Assembly: GCA_029779535.1 (NCBI GenBank) | Contig: JAKPAG010000116.1 | Location: forward strand, 1-64,000 | Length of the DNA: 64,000 nt | Reading direction: 5' to 3' | From: Pseudomonadota bacterium | GTDB lineage: Bacteria; Pseudomonadota; Alphaproteobacteria; Sphingomonadales; Sphingomonadaceae | In this document: piece after piece, positions 32,242 to 41,138 of the stretch | Numbering within the stretch: position 1 is the stretch's first letter | Layout of the letters: the number at the start of each line of letters is the position of its first letter | Notes under the pieces: generated by a model | What the model was told of the DNA's origin: nothing | Seen by the model: only the letters and a program-made list of their open reading frames with translations | Databases searched by the model: none | Translations under genes and position numbers: made by a program

Positions 32242-32292
32242 ATGACTCTCGCACTTGGCCTTACCCTGCGACTTATCCGCCCTTGGGCGTGA
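32242..32292 (+). CDS. leuL: leuA leader peptide
   Basis: A 16-codon frame encodes MTLALGLTLRLIRPWA and stops 87 bases before leuA. Six of its 16 residues are Leu or Ile, with codons CTC, CTT, CTT, CTG, CTT, ATC. That is the composition of a leucine-sensing attenuator peptide. The promoter candidate starts transcription about at the ATG, which fits leaderless leader peptides known for trpL in rhizobia. A hairpin begins directly after the stop. Too short for ordinary gene callers. Confidence 0.8.
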   Translation: MTLALGLTLRLIRPWA

Positions 32293-32338
32293 GCTGGTGT
32301 GCGCCTGATGCGGCACACAGCGCCGCTCAAGGGAGCTG
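32293..32338 (+). promoter_or_regulatory. leuA leader RNA hairpins, attenuator
   Basis: GCTG-G-TGTGC (32293-32302, one-base bulge) pairs with GCACACAGC (32313-32321). The last four bases, CAGC (32318-32321), can instead pair with GCTG at 32335-32338, an alternative fold. There is no long T-run, so termination could be Rho-dependent, or control could be at translation of leuA. Confidence 0.55.
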
Positions 32339-32379
32339 AAAACCGCTGAACTGTCGCACAAGCCATTAGAGACATTGCC

Positions 32380-34056
32380 ATGACCATGCTGAAGAACCCG
32401 GGCGTCAAGTATCGCCCCTTCCCGCCGATCAACCTGCCCGATCGCCAGTGGCCCAGCCGCCAGATCACCAAGGCGCCGCGCTGGCTGTCCACCGACCTGC
32501 GCGATGGCAACCAGGCGCTGATCGATCCGATGGGCTCGGAAAAGAAGATGCGCTTCTTCGAGCTGCTGCTGAAAGTCGGCTGCAAGGAGATCGAGGTCGG
32601 CTTCCCCGCCAGCGGCGCGACCGATTTCGATTTCATTTCCGGGCTCGTCAAGAACGACAGGATTCCCGAGGATGTCGTGGTCCAGGTCCTCACCCAGTCG
32701 CGCCGCGACCTGATCGAAACCAGCTTCGCCAGCCTGGAAGGCGCGAAGTCGGCCATCGTTCATCTCTACAACGCCGTTTCGCCGGTGTGGCGCAAGGTCG
32801 TGTTCGGGATGACCAAGGAGCAGATCAAGGAAATCGCGATCGAAGGCGCGAAAGTGCTGCGCGACCAGGCGGCCAAATATCACGACACTGACTGGATCTT
32901 CGAATACAGCCCCGAAACCTTCTCCACCGCCGAGGTCGAATATTCGGTCGAGGTCTGCGCGGCGGTGATGGACGTGCTCAAGCCTACGCCCGACCATCCG
33001 ATCATCTTCAACCTCCCCGCCACGGTCGAATGCGCGACGCCCAACGTCTATGCCGACCAGGTGGAGCTGTTCTCGCGACTGATCCCCAACCGCGACAGCG
33101 TGGTGATCAGCCTGCACACCCACAACGATCGCGGCACCGGGATCGCCGCGGCGGAACTGGGCCTGATGGCCGGGGGCGACCGCGTGGAAGGCTGCCTGTT
33201 CGGCAATGGCGAGCGGACCGGCAACTGCGACATCGTTACGGTTGCCCTCAACATGTACACGCAAGGGATTGATCCGCAGCTCGATTTCTCGAACATCGAC
33301 GAGATCGCGCAAACGGTCGAATACTGCAACCAGCTGCCGATCCATCCGCGCCATCCCTATGTTGGCGAACTGGTCTACACCTCGTTTTCGGGCAGCCACC
33401 AGGACGCGATCAAGAAGGGCTTCGCCGCGCGCGAGGCGCAGAACGACGAAATCTGGGAAATGCCCTACCTGCCGATCGACCCGGCAGACCTGGGCCGCGA
33501 TTACGAGGCCGTGATCCGCGTCAACTCGCAAAGCGGCAAGGGCGGCTTCGCCTGGGTGCTCGAACAGGACCAGGGCCTGAAGCTGCCCAAGAAGATGCAG
33601 GCGCACTTTTCCAAGCACGTCCAGGAACTGGCCGACGAAGTGGGCCGCGAGCTGTTTGCCGAGGACATCTGGAACGTGTTCCAGAAGACCTACAAACTCA
33701 ATACGCCGCAGCACTTCCAGCTGGTCGACTACGACGAAACCCGCGCGCCCGACGGCACCCGGATCTTCGCCGGCAAGATCGAACTGGACGGCAAGGAACA
33801 GTCGGTTTCGGGCCGGGGCAACGGGCTGATCAGCTCGGTCGTATCGACCCTGCGCGAAACCTTCGGCGTCAGCCTTGAGGTCAAGGACTATACCGAACAC
33901 GCGATGACCGCCGGTTCGGATGCCAATGCGGCGGCCTATGTCGAATGCGTGGGGCCAGACGGCAAGACGATCTGGGGCGTTGGCATCGACGCAGATGTTG
34001 CCACCGCCAGCGTCCGCGCCGTCCTGAGCGCGGCCAACGCAGTGGCACAGGCCTGA
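32380..34056 (+). CDS. leuA: 2-isopropylmalate synthase (LeuA type 2)
   Basis: A 558-residue enzyme that condenses acetyl-CoA and 2-oxoisovalerate, the first committed step to leucine. The HMGL-like TIM barrel contains WLSTDLRDGNQALIDPM, ISLHTHNDRGTGIAAAELGLMAGGDRVEG, and NGERTGNCDIVTVALNMY. The C-terminal regulatory domain (from about residue 430) senses leucine. This longer N-terminus and order are typical of the LeuA type 2 branch found in actinobacteria, yeasts and many proteobacteria. AGAGAC is the likely ribosome-binding site. A terminator follows. Confidence 0.97.
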   Translation: MTMLKNPGVKYRPFPPINLPDRQWPSRQITKAPRWLSTDLRDGNQALIDPMGSEKKMRFFELLLKVGCKEIEVGFPASGATDFDFISGLVKNDRIPEDVVVQVLTQSRRDLIETSFASLEGAKSAIVHLYNAVSPVWRKVVFGMTKEQIKEIAIEGAKVLRDQAAKYHDTDWIFEYSPETFSTAEVEYSVEVCAAVMDVLKPTPDHPIIFNLPATVECATPNVYADQVELFSRLIPNRDSVVISLHTHNDRGTGIAAAELGLMAGGDRVEGCLFGNGERTGNCDIVTVALNMYTQGIDPQLDFSNIDEIAQTVEYCNQLPIHPRHPYVGELVYTSFSGSHQDAIKKGFAAREAQNDEIWEMPYLPIDPADLGRDYEAVIRVNSQSGKGGFAWVLEQDQGLKLPKKMQAHFSKHVQELADEVGRELFAEDIWNVFQKTYKLNTPQHFQLVDYDETRAPDGTRIFAGKIELDGKEQSVSGRGNGLISSVVSTLRETFGVSLEVKDYTEHAMTAGSDANAAAYVECVGPDGKTIWGVGIDADVATASVRAVLSAANAVAQA

Positions 34057-34062
34057 ATTCAG

Positions 34063-34103
34063 CTCGCGGGGCGCGGCACTGACCGCACCCCGCGAGGGTC
34101 TTT
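34063..34103. terminator. Terminator between leuA and the fasciclin gene
   Basis: A 9-bp stem CTCGCGGGG (34063-34071) / CCCCGCGAG (34088-34096) has a 16-base loop and a T-rich tail (GGTCTTTCC). It lies between two convergent genes and may serve both. Confidence 0.75.
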
Positions 34104-34107
34104 CCGG

Positions 34108-34650
34108 TTAAGGCAGCAGCACGCCGTCGATCACGTGAACCACGCCGTTTGACGCGGCGACATTGGCGGCGGTCACGGTGGACTTGCCGCCCTTGGCATC
34201 GGTCAACACGATCTGCTTGCCCTGCCACTTGGCGGTCAGCTTGCCGCCGGCCACGGTGGTCACCACGGCAGAACCGCCGCCGGCCTTGATCAGCTTGGCC
34301 AGGTCCGCGCTGGTCACCTTGCCGGCGACGACGTGATAGGTCAGCACGCCGGTCAGCGCGGCCTTGTTCTCGGGCTTGAGCAGGGTATCGACCGTGCCGG
34401 CGGGCAGCTTGGCAAAGGCGGCGTTGGTCGGCGCGAACACGGTGAACGGGCCGGTGCCCGACAGCGTCTCGACCAAGCCAGCCGCCTTCACCGCCGCGAC
34501 CAGCGTCGAGAGATCCTGCGTGCCGACCGCCGATTCGACAATGGTGCCGCTGTGGTGCTTGGCCGCAGCGTGATGCTTCATGGTTCCGGCGACGGCGGGG
34601 GCCATCACCAGCGACAGGGCGGTGGCGGCAAGGGCAATCTTGAGCTTCAT
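34108..34650 (-). CDS. Secreted fasciclin-domain protein
   Basis: A 180-residue protein with a signal peptide ([19 protein letters not shown]), a short His-rich segment (KHHAAAKHH) and one FAS1 domain. Both FAS1 boxes are visible: [15 protein letters not shown] (H1) and [15 protein letters not shown] (H2), with LTYHVVAGK between. FAS1 domains mediate adhesion or cell-envelope interactions. The start at 34650 has AAGGA seven bases upstream. It is downstream of an ECF sigma/anti-sigma pair, the arrangement known for mycobacterial sigK-rskA and the fasciclin proteins MPT70/MPT83. Confidence 0.92.
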   Translation of the reverse strand: MKLKIALAATALSLVMAPAVAGTMKHHAAAKHHSGTIVESAVGTQDLSTLVAAVKAAGLVETLSGTGPFTVFAPTNAAFAKLPAGTVDTLLKPENKAALTGVLTYHVVAGKVTSADLAKLIKAGGGSAVVTTVAGGKLTAKWQGKQIVLTDAKGGKSTVTAANVAASNGVVHVIDGVLLP

Positions 34651-34698
34651 CGAAAAATCCTTCTTGCAAGCCGGGCGTCCAATCGCGCCAGCAAGCAA

Positions 34699-34726
34699 GA
34701 TACGCAGCCACCCACCGCGCGGATGC
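34699..34726 (-). promoter_or_regulatory. Candidate SigK-like ECF promoter of the fasciclin gene
   Basis: On the minus strand GCATCC (34726-34721) and CGTATC (34704-34699) are separated by 16 bases, about 50 bases before the ATG. The elements resemble what I recall of SigK-class promoters (CCATCC, 16-17 bases, CCGAAT). This links the fasciclin gene to the adjacent sigma factor, but is based on one site. Confidence 0.4.
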
Positions 34727-34746
34727 ATCGCCCCTGCAAAAAAATT

Positions 34747-35409
34747 TCAGGTAGCGATCAGGGTGCCCTTGGCGACGATCGGCCCGGTCGCCTTGCCGGT
34801 GGGCGAACCGCCCAGCGGTTCCAGCGAAATGGCGAAGACCGCGCCGGGCGCGACCAGCCGAGCCTGCTCGTCCGTCAACTGGTGCGAGCGCGGCTGGCGG
34901 GCATCGATCACGCCGAGCGAAACCGCCGTGTCGGAACCGACCGGGATGACCCACAGTTCGGCATCGCCCTTGCCCGGATCGAGCCGCACCGGCGCGACTG
35001 TCAGGCGGTGGGACTGGCCATCATAGCTGATCGCCAGCGCGTTGCCGCGGTCGCCCGCCAGGCTGGCCACCGCCGGCGCGCCCGGCCGGGGTGGCGCGGC
35101 ATCCTGCGGGCGCTGGACCACGGCCAGGAACAGCGCGACCGCCGCCACCCCCGCCATCGCGCCGCTGATGATCTTCCATCGCCGCGCAGCATCGGCGTTG
35201 TCGTTCTGCGGCAGGGCGGCGGCAATGCGCGGCCACAGGTCCGGCGCGGCCTGCTGGGCCAGCGGCACAGTCAACCCGGCAAAGTGCTGTTCCCACCACT
35301 GGACCCGCGCGGCAAAGGCCGGATCGCTGGCCTTGCGCGCCTGCGCGGCATGATCCTGGTTCAGCCCCAGCGCCAGCTCGGCGGCCAGGAGATCGTCCTC
35401 CTCGCTCAT
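34747..35409 (-). CDS. Anti-sigma-K-like factor (RskA family)
   Basis: A 220-residue protein with a cytoplasmic N-terminal sigma-binding part (DDLLAAELALGLN, about residues 1-75), one transmembrane helix (IISGAMAGVAAVALFLAVV, about 83-100) and an extracytoplasmic RskA domain (ELWVIPVGSDTAVSLGVID, ISLEPLGGSPTGKATGPIVAKGTL). It holds the adjacent ECF sigma factor at the membrane until a signal releases it. The ATG at 35409 overlaps the sigma stop as ATGA, so the two are made in proportion. An in-frame GTG three codons earlier is less likely. Confidence 0.9.
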   Translation of the reverse strand: MSEEDDLLAAELALGLNQDHAAQARKASDPAFAARVQWWEQHFAGLTVPLAQQAAPDLWPRIAAALPQNDNADAARRWKIISGAMAGVAAVALFLAVVQRPQDAAPPRPGAPAVASLAGDRGNALAISYDGQSHRLTVAPVRLDPGKGDAELWVIPVGSDTAVSLGVIDARQPRSHQLTDEQARLVAPGAVFAISLEPLGGSPTGKATGPIVAKGTLIAT

Positions 35410-35978
35410 CCCAGGCACTCCCGCAGCTTGAGCAAGGCGCGGCGGATCCGGCTTTTCACGGTGCCCAGCGGCATGGCGCCGCGTGTCGCCAGTTCGGCAT
35501 AGGTCGCGCCTTCGAAAAAGGCGGTGCGGATCATCGCCGCATCGCTGCGGGCCAGGCGCTCGATGCAGAAATTGATCCGCGCCTCTTCGCCGCGCTGCAG
35601 CAGGGCAGTTTCGGCATCGGGCGCGTCATCGGCCACCTCGCTCGCCAGGTCGAGCGGTCCGGTGGGGATACGGCCAGACCGACGCAGCAGGTCGATCGCG
35701 CGGTTACGGGTCAGCGCCGCGAGCCACGAGATCGGATTGCCGCGTTCGGGATCGAAGCTGCCCGCGCGCTGCCAGATCGTGAGATAGACTTCCTGCATCG
35801 CATCCTCGGCCTGGGACTGTTCGCCCAAGATACGCATACAGACGCCAAAAAGTTTCCGCGAGGTGCGGCGATAAACTTCCTGCAGGGCATCGCGGTCCTG
35901 GCGGGCAACCCGCGCCAGCGCGCGCGACAGCGCTGCCCGTTCGAGTGAAAGCGACTGATCGGGCGCGTGTTTGGCCAT
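35406..35978 (-). CDS. ECF-type RNA polymerase sigma factor (SigK-like)
   Basis: A 190-residue sigma-70 family member with regions 2 and 4 only. Region 2 has QEVYRRTSRKLFGVCMRILGEQSQAEDAMQEVYLTIWQRAGSFDP and NPISWLAALTRNRAIDLLRR. Region 4 has GATYAELATRGAMPLGTVKSRIRRALLKLRECLG. Pairing with an RskA-type anti-sigma factor points to the SigK group. No convincing autoregulatory promoter is visible in the 66 bases upstream. Confidence 0.93.
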   Translation of the reverse strand: MAKHAPDQSLSLERAALSRALARVARQDRDALQEVYRRTSRKLFGVCMRILGEQSQAEDAMQEVYLTIWQRAGSFDPERGNPISWLAALTRNRAIDLLRRSGRIPTGPLDLASEVADDAPDAETALLQRGEEARINFCIERLARSDAAMIRTAFFEGATYAELATRGAMPLGTVKSRIRRALLKLRECLG

Positions 35979-36044
35979 GATCCGCCGGGTAGCACCGCGC
36001 CGCTCTGCCCGCCACGGACCCCTTGGGACAGGTTCGCCGCTGCG

Positions 36045-37085
36045 TCAGTCGGGACGCAGCACCATTTTCAGCGCGCCCGCCTCGCGCGCCTCGAACAGGC
36101 GGTAGGCCTCGGCGCCCTCGCTCAGCGGCAGGCGGTGGCTGATGTAGCGTTCGGGCTTCAGCCGCCCGCCCTGGATCAGCGGGAACAGCGCGGGCAGTTC
36201 TTCCGGCACCGAGCAGGTTCCGGCGCGGAAGGTCAGCCCGGCGGCAAAGGCGCGTTCCAGCGGGAACGGGAAGCGGCGGCTTTGCTGGACGCCGATCACC
36301 GACACCGTCCCGCGCCGCCGCACCAGCCGGAGCGCGAAATCAACCGTGGCATCGCTGCCGACGACTTCGACCACGCAGTCGAGCTTGTGCCCCTTGGTGT
36401 CCTGCTTGATCCGCTCCAGCGCCTCGTCCGGGTGCAGCGCGATTGCCCCGCTCGCTTCGGCCAGCGCGCGGCGTTCGGGGATCGGGTCGATCGCGTAGAC
36501 CACGTGCGCGCCAAGCACGAAGGCGCTGTCCACCGCCATCAGCCCGATCGGGCCAAGGCCGATCACCGCCACGCTGGAGCCCGGCCTGATGTCCGCCTGG
36601 CGCGCGCCGTACCAGGCGGTCGCCATGGCGTCGGTCAGCATCAGCGCCTGTTCCATGCTGACGCCTTCGGGCACCGCCACCGCGTTGAAATCCGCCGCCG
36701 GCACGCGCACCGCCTCGGCCTGCGAGCCTTGCAGCTTGGCCGAGAGGCCGTAGCACGAGCCCAGGTTGTATTCGCAGCAGGCAACGTTGCCCGCCAGGCA
36801 CGAGCGGCAGGCACCGCAGCCGACGGCGGCCGGGATCATCACCTTGTCGCCCACTTTAAGCCGGTGAACCGCGCGCCCGACCTCGACCACTTCGCCCACC
36901 GCTTCGTGCCCGACGCAGAAACCCACGTCCTCGCTGAAACCATGCCCGTGGTAGATGTGCAGGTCCGATCCGCAGATCGAGCAGGCCTCGACCTTGATCA
37001 CCGCATCGCGATCGCTCTGCGGGGTGGGATCGTCCATGTCCTCGTGCCGCACATCGCGCGCGCCGTAATACCGCAGGGCTTTCAT
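36045..37085 (-). CDS. Zinc-dependent alcohol dehydrogenase
   Basis: A 346-residue medium-chain dehydrogenase. The catalytic zinc ligands are in ACSICGSDLHIYHG and GHEAVGEVVEVG. The structural zinc cysteines are CGACRSCLAGNVACCEYN. The NAD(P)-binding motif is VAVIGLGPIGLMAVDSA with an acidic residue in YAIDPIPERR, favouring NAD. It is the last of a run acyl-CoA dehydrogenase, acyl-CoA synthetase, ADH separated by 25 and 13 bases. The substrate is unknown. The start at 37085 follows GAGAGGACCAGCG. Confidence 0.9.
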   Translation of the reverse strand: MKALRYYGARDVRHEDMDDPTPQSDRDAVIKVEACSICGSDLHIYHGHGFSEDVGFCVGHEAVGEVVEVGRAVHRLKVGDKVMIPAAVGCGACRSCLAGNVACCEYNLGSCYGLSAKLQGSQAEAVRVPAADFNAVAVPEGVSMEQALMLTDAMATAWYGARQADIRPGSSVAVIGLGPIGLMAVDSAFVLGAHVVYAIDPIPERRALAEASGAIALHPDEALERIKQDTKGHKLDCVVEVVGSDATVDFALRLVRRRGTVSVIGVQQSRRFPFPLERAFAAGLTFRAGTCSVPEELPALFPLIQGGRLKPERYISHRLPLSEGAEAYRLFEAREAGALKMVLRPD

Positions 37086-37098
37086 CGCTGGTCCTCTC

Positions 37099-38646
37099 TC
37101 AGATCCGCCGCTCGCGCCCTTCCCAGAAGGGTTCGCGCAGCTTGCGCTTGAAGATCTTGCCCGAATCTTCGCGCGGGAGGCTGGCGGCAAAGTCGATCCG
37201 GCGGGGGACCTTGTAGCCAGTCAGCACCTTGCGCAGTTCGGCCTGCAATTGCGCCGCCTCCAGGTCCACCCCCGGCATCGGCTGGACCACCGCCATGACG
37301 CTTTCGCCGAATTCCTCGTCGGGAATGCCGAACACCGCACAGTCGGCCACGCCGGGCAGCTTGTGCAATTCAGCCTCGATCTCCGCCGGGTAGATGTTCG
37401 CCCCGCCCGATATGATCATGTCGTTGATCCGGTCGCACAGGTAAAGGAACCCGTCGGCGTCGAAATAGCCCATGTCGCCGGGCGTGATCAGGCCGTATTT
37501 CTCCATCGCCGCGCGCTTTTCGGGCGAATTCTGATAGGTGAAGTTGGTGCCGTGGCGGCCCTTGCCGATCACTTCGCCAATGGTGCCGGGGGGCACGTCG
37601 TTGCCTTGCGGATCGACCACGCGCAGCGTCACGCCCGGCTGGACCCGGCCGACCGAGCCCGGATGCGCCAGCCATTCCTGCGACGACAGGTTGGTGACGT
37701 TGCCCATTTCGGTCGAGCCGTAATATTCCCAGATCACCGGCCCCCACCATTCGATCATCGCCCGCTTGACCGGCGGCGGGCACGGCGCGGCGGCGTGGGT
37801 GACATATTCGAGGCTGGAGAGGTCGTACTTGCGCTTCACCGCTTCGGGCAGGCGCAGCAGGCGGTTGAACATGATCGGCACCATGTTGAGGTGCGTGATC
37901 CGCTCGCGCTCGATCAGGGCGAGCAGTTCCTCGGCATCGAAGCGCGGCATGATCACCACGTTCGCCCCGAGACGGATCGAGAAGGCCGAATGGGCATTGG
38001 GCGCAGAATGATAGACCGGGCCGATCACCGCCGTGGTGATGCTGGCGGGATCGCGCCGCCCGGCCAGCACCTCGGTATAGCCATAGGACCAGCCGAGCAT
38101 GGTGTTCACCGCTTCGGCCTGTTCGGGGGTAAAGGCGGCGCGGCGCACGCCCTTGGGGCGGCCGGTGGTGCCGGACGTGTAGATGATCGAACTGGGGGCA
38201 ACCTCGCCCTCGCCCGTGAAGGGTTCCGCCTTGGCTAGCAAGTCATCCCATAGCGGGTAACCGGGCGGCGGCGGTGTTTCCGCCAGGCCATAGGCCGCGC
38301 GTACTTCGGGCGGGGTCGGCACCACCACCACCGGAAGCCCAGAGGGAATCGCCGCGCGCACCGGCCCGAGCAGGTCGGCGTGGATCACCAGCAGCTTAAC
38401 CCCGCTGTCTTCCAGCAGATAGCGGGCCTCGTCCACGGTGTAGTGCCAGTTGACCGGGACCGGGTAGATCCCCAGCATCCCGGCACCGAACACCCCTTCG
38501 AAATAGGCCAGGTCGTTGCGCAGGTAGAAGGCCACGCCATCGCCCTTGCCCACGCCGAAGCCGGCGATTACCCCGGCCGCGCGGCGGGCGCGCTGGTCGA
38601 ATTCGGCTGCGGAAAGGATACGCTCCCCGCTCTTGATCCAGCCCAT
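37099..38646 (-). CDS. AMP-dependent acyl-CoA synthetase/ligase
   Basis: A 515-residue ANL-superfamily enzyme that activates a carboxylic acid to its CoA ester via an acyl-adenylate. Motif A3 is SIIYTSGTTGRPKGV; A5 is EYYGSTEMGNVT; the A8 hinge follows GYFDADGFLYLCDRINDMIISGGANIYPAEIE; the catalytic Lys is in LPREDSGKIFKRKLRE. Its size fits medium-chain or aromatic acid ligases rather than long-chain ones. It is between the acyl-CoA dehydrogenase and ADH genes in one transcription unit. Confidence 0.92.
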   Translation of the reverse strand: MGWIKSGERILSAAEFDQRARRAAGVIAGFGVGKGDGVAFYLRNDLAYFEGVFGAGMLGIYPVPVNWHYTVDEARYLLEDSGVKLLVIHADLLGPVRAAIPSGLPVVVVPTPPEVRAAYGLAETPPPPGYPLWDDLLAKAEPFTGEGEVAPSSIIYTSGTTGRPKGVRRAAFTPEQAEAVNTMLGWSYGYTEVLAGRRDPASITTAVIGPVYHSAPNAHSAFSIRLGANVVIMPRFDAEELLALIERERITHLNMVPIMFNRLLRLPEAVKRKYDLSSLEYVTHAAAPCPPPVKRAMIEWWGPVIWEYYGSTEMGNVTNLSSQEWLAHPGSVGRVQPGVTLRVVDPQGNDVPPGTIGEVIGKGRHGTNFTYQNSPEKRAAMEKYGLITPGDMGYFDADGFLYLCDRINDMIISGGANIYPAEIEAELHKLPGVADCAVFGIPDEEFGESVMAVVQPMPGVDLEAAQLQAELRKVLTGYKVPRRIDFAASLPREDSGKIFKRKLREPFWEGRERRI

Positions 38647-38671
38647 CGCGCCCTCCTCTGGCCTCAGCGCA

Positions 38672-39898
38672 TTAGCGCTGGTTCATCGCCACGTATTCGC
38701 GGATCTTCTGCTTGCCGAGCTGGCTCATGTGCACTTCATCCGGACCATCGGCGATCCGCACGAAGCGGTTGATCGTGAAGAACCGCGCGATCGGGGTGTC
38801 ATCGGACACGCCCATCCCGCCGTGAACCTGGATCGCCCGGTCGCACACGGTCTGCGCCATCTGCGGGGCGACAACCTTGATCGCGGCGATCAGGTCCTTG
38901 GCCACCTTGTTGCCATAGCGGTCCATCGCATCGGCGGCCTTGAGCGTGAGAAGGCGGGCCATTTCGACTTCGCAGAAGCTCTTCGCCACGTCCTGGCGAA
39001 TGCTCGACTGATCGGACAGCTTCTTGCCAAAGGCGACGCGCTCGTCCGCGCGGCGGGCCATGATTTCCAGCGCGCGCTGGGCCTGCCCGATCGAGCGCAT
39101 GCAGTGATGGATGCGGCCCGGCCCCAGGCGCCCTTGCGCGATTTCAAAGCCGCGCCCCGGCCCCAGGATCATGTTTTCCTTGGGCACGCGCACGTTGTCG
39201 AAGCGCAGCTCGCATTCGCCGCCGGGCGAATTGTGGCTGCCGAACACGGTCAGGTGGCGCACGATGGTGATCCCCGGGGTGTCCGGTTCGACCAGGATCT
39301 GCGAGTGCTGGGCATGGCGCGGGGCATCGAAATCGGTCTTGCCCATCACGATCCAGATCTTGCAGCGCGGGTGCATGGCGTTGGAAATCCACCACTTGCG
39401 CCCGTTGAGCACATAGTCATCGCCGTCCGGCGTGATCGACAGTTCAAGGTTGGTGGCGTCCGACGAGGCGACCTGCGGCTCGGTCATCACATAGGCGGAC
39501 CGGATCGTGCCATCAAGCAAGGGCTTGAGCCACTTTTCCTGCTGCTCGGGGCTACCGTACTTGGCCAGCACTTCCATGTTGCCGGTGTCGGGCGCGCTGC
39601 AATTGAACACCTGGCTGGAAAACGGGACGCGGCCCATCACTTCGGCCAGCGAGGCATATTCGAGATTGGTCAGCCCCGGCGACCAGTGGCCGTATTCGTG
39701 CGGCAGGAACAGGTTCCACAGGCCAACGGCGCGCGCCTTGTCCTTGAGGTCTTCCATGCCGGGCCATTCCTGCCACAACCTGGCCGGATCGTTGACCCAG
39801 TCGTTATAGGCGTCTTCGTTGGGATAGACGTGTTCGTCCATGAAGGCTTCGACGCGGGCGATCAGATCCTTGACCTTGTCGGAATGTTCAAACTGCAT
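38672..39898 (-). CDS. Acyl-CoA dehydrogenase
   Basis: A 408-residue FAD enzyme introducing a trans-2,3 double bond in acyl-CoA. Seen: [20 protein letters not shown] (FAD/substrate loop), [60 protein letters not shown], and [18 protein letters not shown] at the C-terminus. The length and the N-terminal [15 protein letters not shown] favour the ACAD10/11-like or short/branched-chain group. It is the first gene of the run with acyl-CoA synthetase and ADH and diverges from an amidohydrolase. Confidence 0.93.
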   Translation of the reverse strand: MQFEHSDKVKDLIARVEAFMDEHVYPNEDAYNDWVNDPARLWQEWPGMEDLKDKARAVGLWNLFLPHEYGHWSPGLTNLEYASLAEVMGRVPFSSQVFNCSAPDTGNMEVLAKYGSPEQQEKWLKPLLDGTIRSAYVMTEPQVASSDATNLELSITPDGDDYVLNGRKWWISNAMHPRCKIWIVMGKTDFDAPRHAQHSQILVEPDTPGITIVRHLTVFGSHNSPGGECELRFDNVRVPKENMILGPGRGFEIAQGRLGPGRIHHCMRSIGQAQRALEIMARRADERVAFGKKLSDQSSIRQDVAKSFCEVEMARLLTLKAADAMDRYGNKVAKDLIAAIKVVAPQMAQTVCDRAIQVHGGMGVSDDTPIARFFTINRFVRIADGPDEVHMSQLGKQKIREYVAMNQR

Positions 39899-39999
39899 TG
39901 TGCTGTGCCTTTCAGAAATTGCGTCCGAGTGCAGAATCAACCGATGGGGCAAAACCACCCGACCGCTTCCGCGCCCGCTCCTCTCCCGCGCCGATTTTT

Positions 40000-40015
40000 T
40001 TAATCGCGTGATTAA
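40000..40015. promoter_or_regulatory. TTAA-N8-TTAA operator-like dyad, copy 2
   Basis: TTAATCGCGTGATTAA is a perfect inverted repeat of TTAATC / GATTAA with a 4-base spacer. It lies in the 198-base gap between the acyl-CoA dehydrogenase and amidohydrolase genes, 101 bases from the former and 81 from the latter. The rest of the gap shows nothing I can name. Confidence 0.55.
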
Positions 40016-40096
40016 TGCGGGGGCGATCCGCGCTTGTCAAACCCGGATCGCGGCATAAGCTGCCGGTCAAACAGAACCGCTGGAAAGAGGACTGCC

Positions 40097-41137
40097 ATGA
40101 CCGAAGAGATCCTGGAACCCGAGCTGCCGATCATCGACCCGCACCACCACCTGTGGGACCTGCGGCCGATGCTGGGCGTCTTTCCGCAGCCCCACCACCA
40201 CTTCGTCGCCTCGGTTTCGCGCACGCCCTACTACACGTTCAACGAGCTGCACGCCGATACCAGCAGCGGGCACAACGTGATCGGCACCGTGTTCATGGAA
40301 TGCGGCGCGTTCTACAACGGTGCCTATGGCAATGCGCTGAAGGTTCTGGGCGAAGTCGAATACGTCAACGGCGTCGCCGCGCAGAGCGCCAGCGGCCTCT
40401 ATGGCACCCAAAGGCTGTGCGCCGCGATCATCGGCCATGCCGACCTGACGCTGGGCGATGACGCGCGGGCGGTGCTGGAAGGACTGATGGCCGCCACACC
40501 CCGCTTCAAGGGCATCCGCCACGCCGCCGCCTGGGATGCCGATCCCGACGTGCTGGGCCCGCCGTTTCACCACCCCGCCGGGCTGTACCGCGACGCGAAG
40601 TTCCGCGAGGGCTTCCGCCACCTTGGCGAACTGGGGCTGACGTTCGACGCCTGGCTGCTCGAGCCGCAGCTGGATGACGTGATCGACCTTGCCCGCGCCT
40701 TCCCCGGCCAGCCGATCGTGCTCGACCATTGCGGCACGCCGCTGGGCATGGGCAGCTATCGCGGCAAGCTGCACGAGCGCTTCGACATCTGGCGCGAGAA
40801 GATCCGCACCCTGGCGCAGTGCCCCAACGTGTCGGTCAAGCTGGGGGGCCTGGCCATGTCGTTCGCCGGTATGCCCGATCACGGGCCGGAAGCCGGCCTG
40901 GGTTCGGAAGTGCTGGCGGCGATGTGGCGCCCTTACATCGAAACCTGCATCGAGGCCTTCGGGCCGGAGCGCGCGATGTTCGAAAGCAACTATCCGGTCG
41001 ACAAGTGGGGGGCGAGCTATCCGGTGCTGTGGAACACGTTCAAGCGGCTGACCCTGGGCGCGAGCGCGGACGAGAAGCGCGCGCTCTATGCCGGAACTGC
41101 CGCGCGGTTCTATGGCATCGAGGGGCTGCCGGGCTGA
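40097..41137 (+). CDS. Amidohydrolase-family metal-dependent hydrolase (amidohydro-rel-2)
   Basis: A 346-residue TIM-barrel hydrolase. The metal motif HxH is at the start: PIIDPHHHLWDLRPMLG. Other expected residues are in GIRHAAAWD, IVLDHCGTPLG and MFESNYPVDKWG (C-terminal Asp). This family includes lactonases and decarboxylases of aromatic-acid pathways (2-pyrone-4,6-dicarboxylate lactonase-like). The substrate is unknown. Start chosen at 40097 with GAAAGAGG upstream. One base after its stop the Fe-ADH gene begins. Confidence 0.88.
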   Translation: MTEEILEPELPIIDPHHHLWDLRPMLGVFPQPHHHFVASVSRTPYYTFNELHADTSSGHNVIGTVFMECGAFYNGAYGNALKVLGEVEYVNGVAAQSASGLYGTQRLCAAIIGHADLTLGDDARAVLEGLMAATPRFKGIRHAAAWDADPDVLGPPFHHPAGLYRDAKFREGFRHLGELGLTFDAWLLEPQLDDVIDLARAFPGQPIVLDHCGTPLGMGSYRGKLHERFDIWREKIRTLAQCPNVSVKLGGLAMSFAGMPDHGPEAGLGSEVLAAMWRPYIETCIEAFGPERAMFESNYPVDKWGASYPVLWNTFKRLTLGASADEKRALYAGTAARFYGIEGLPG

Positions 41138-41138
41138 C

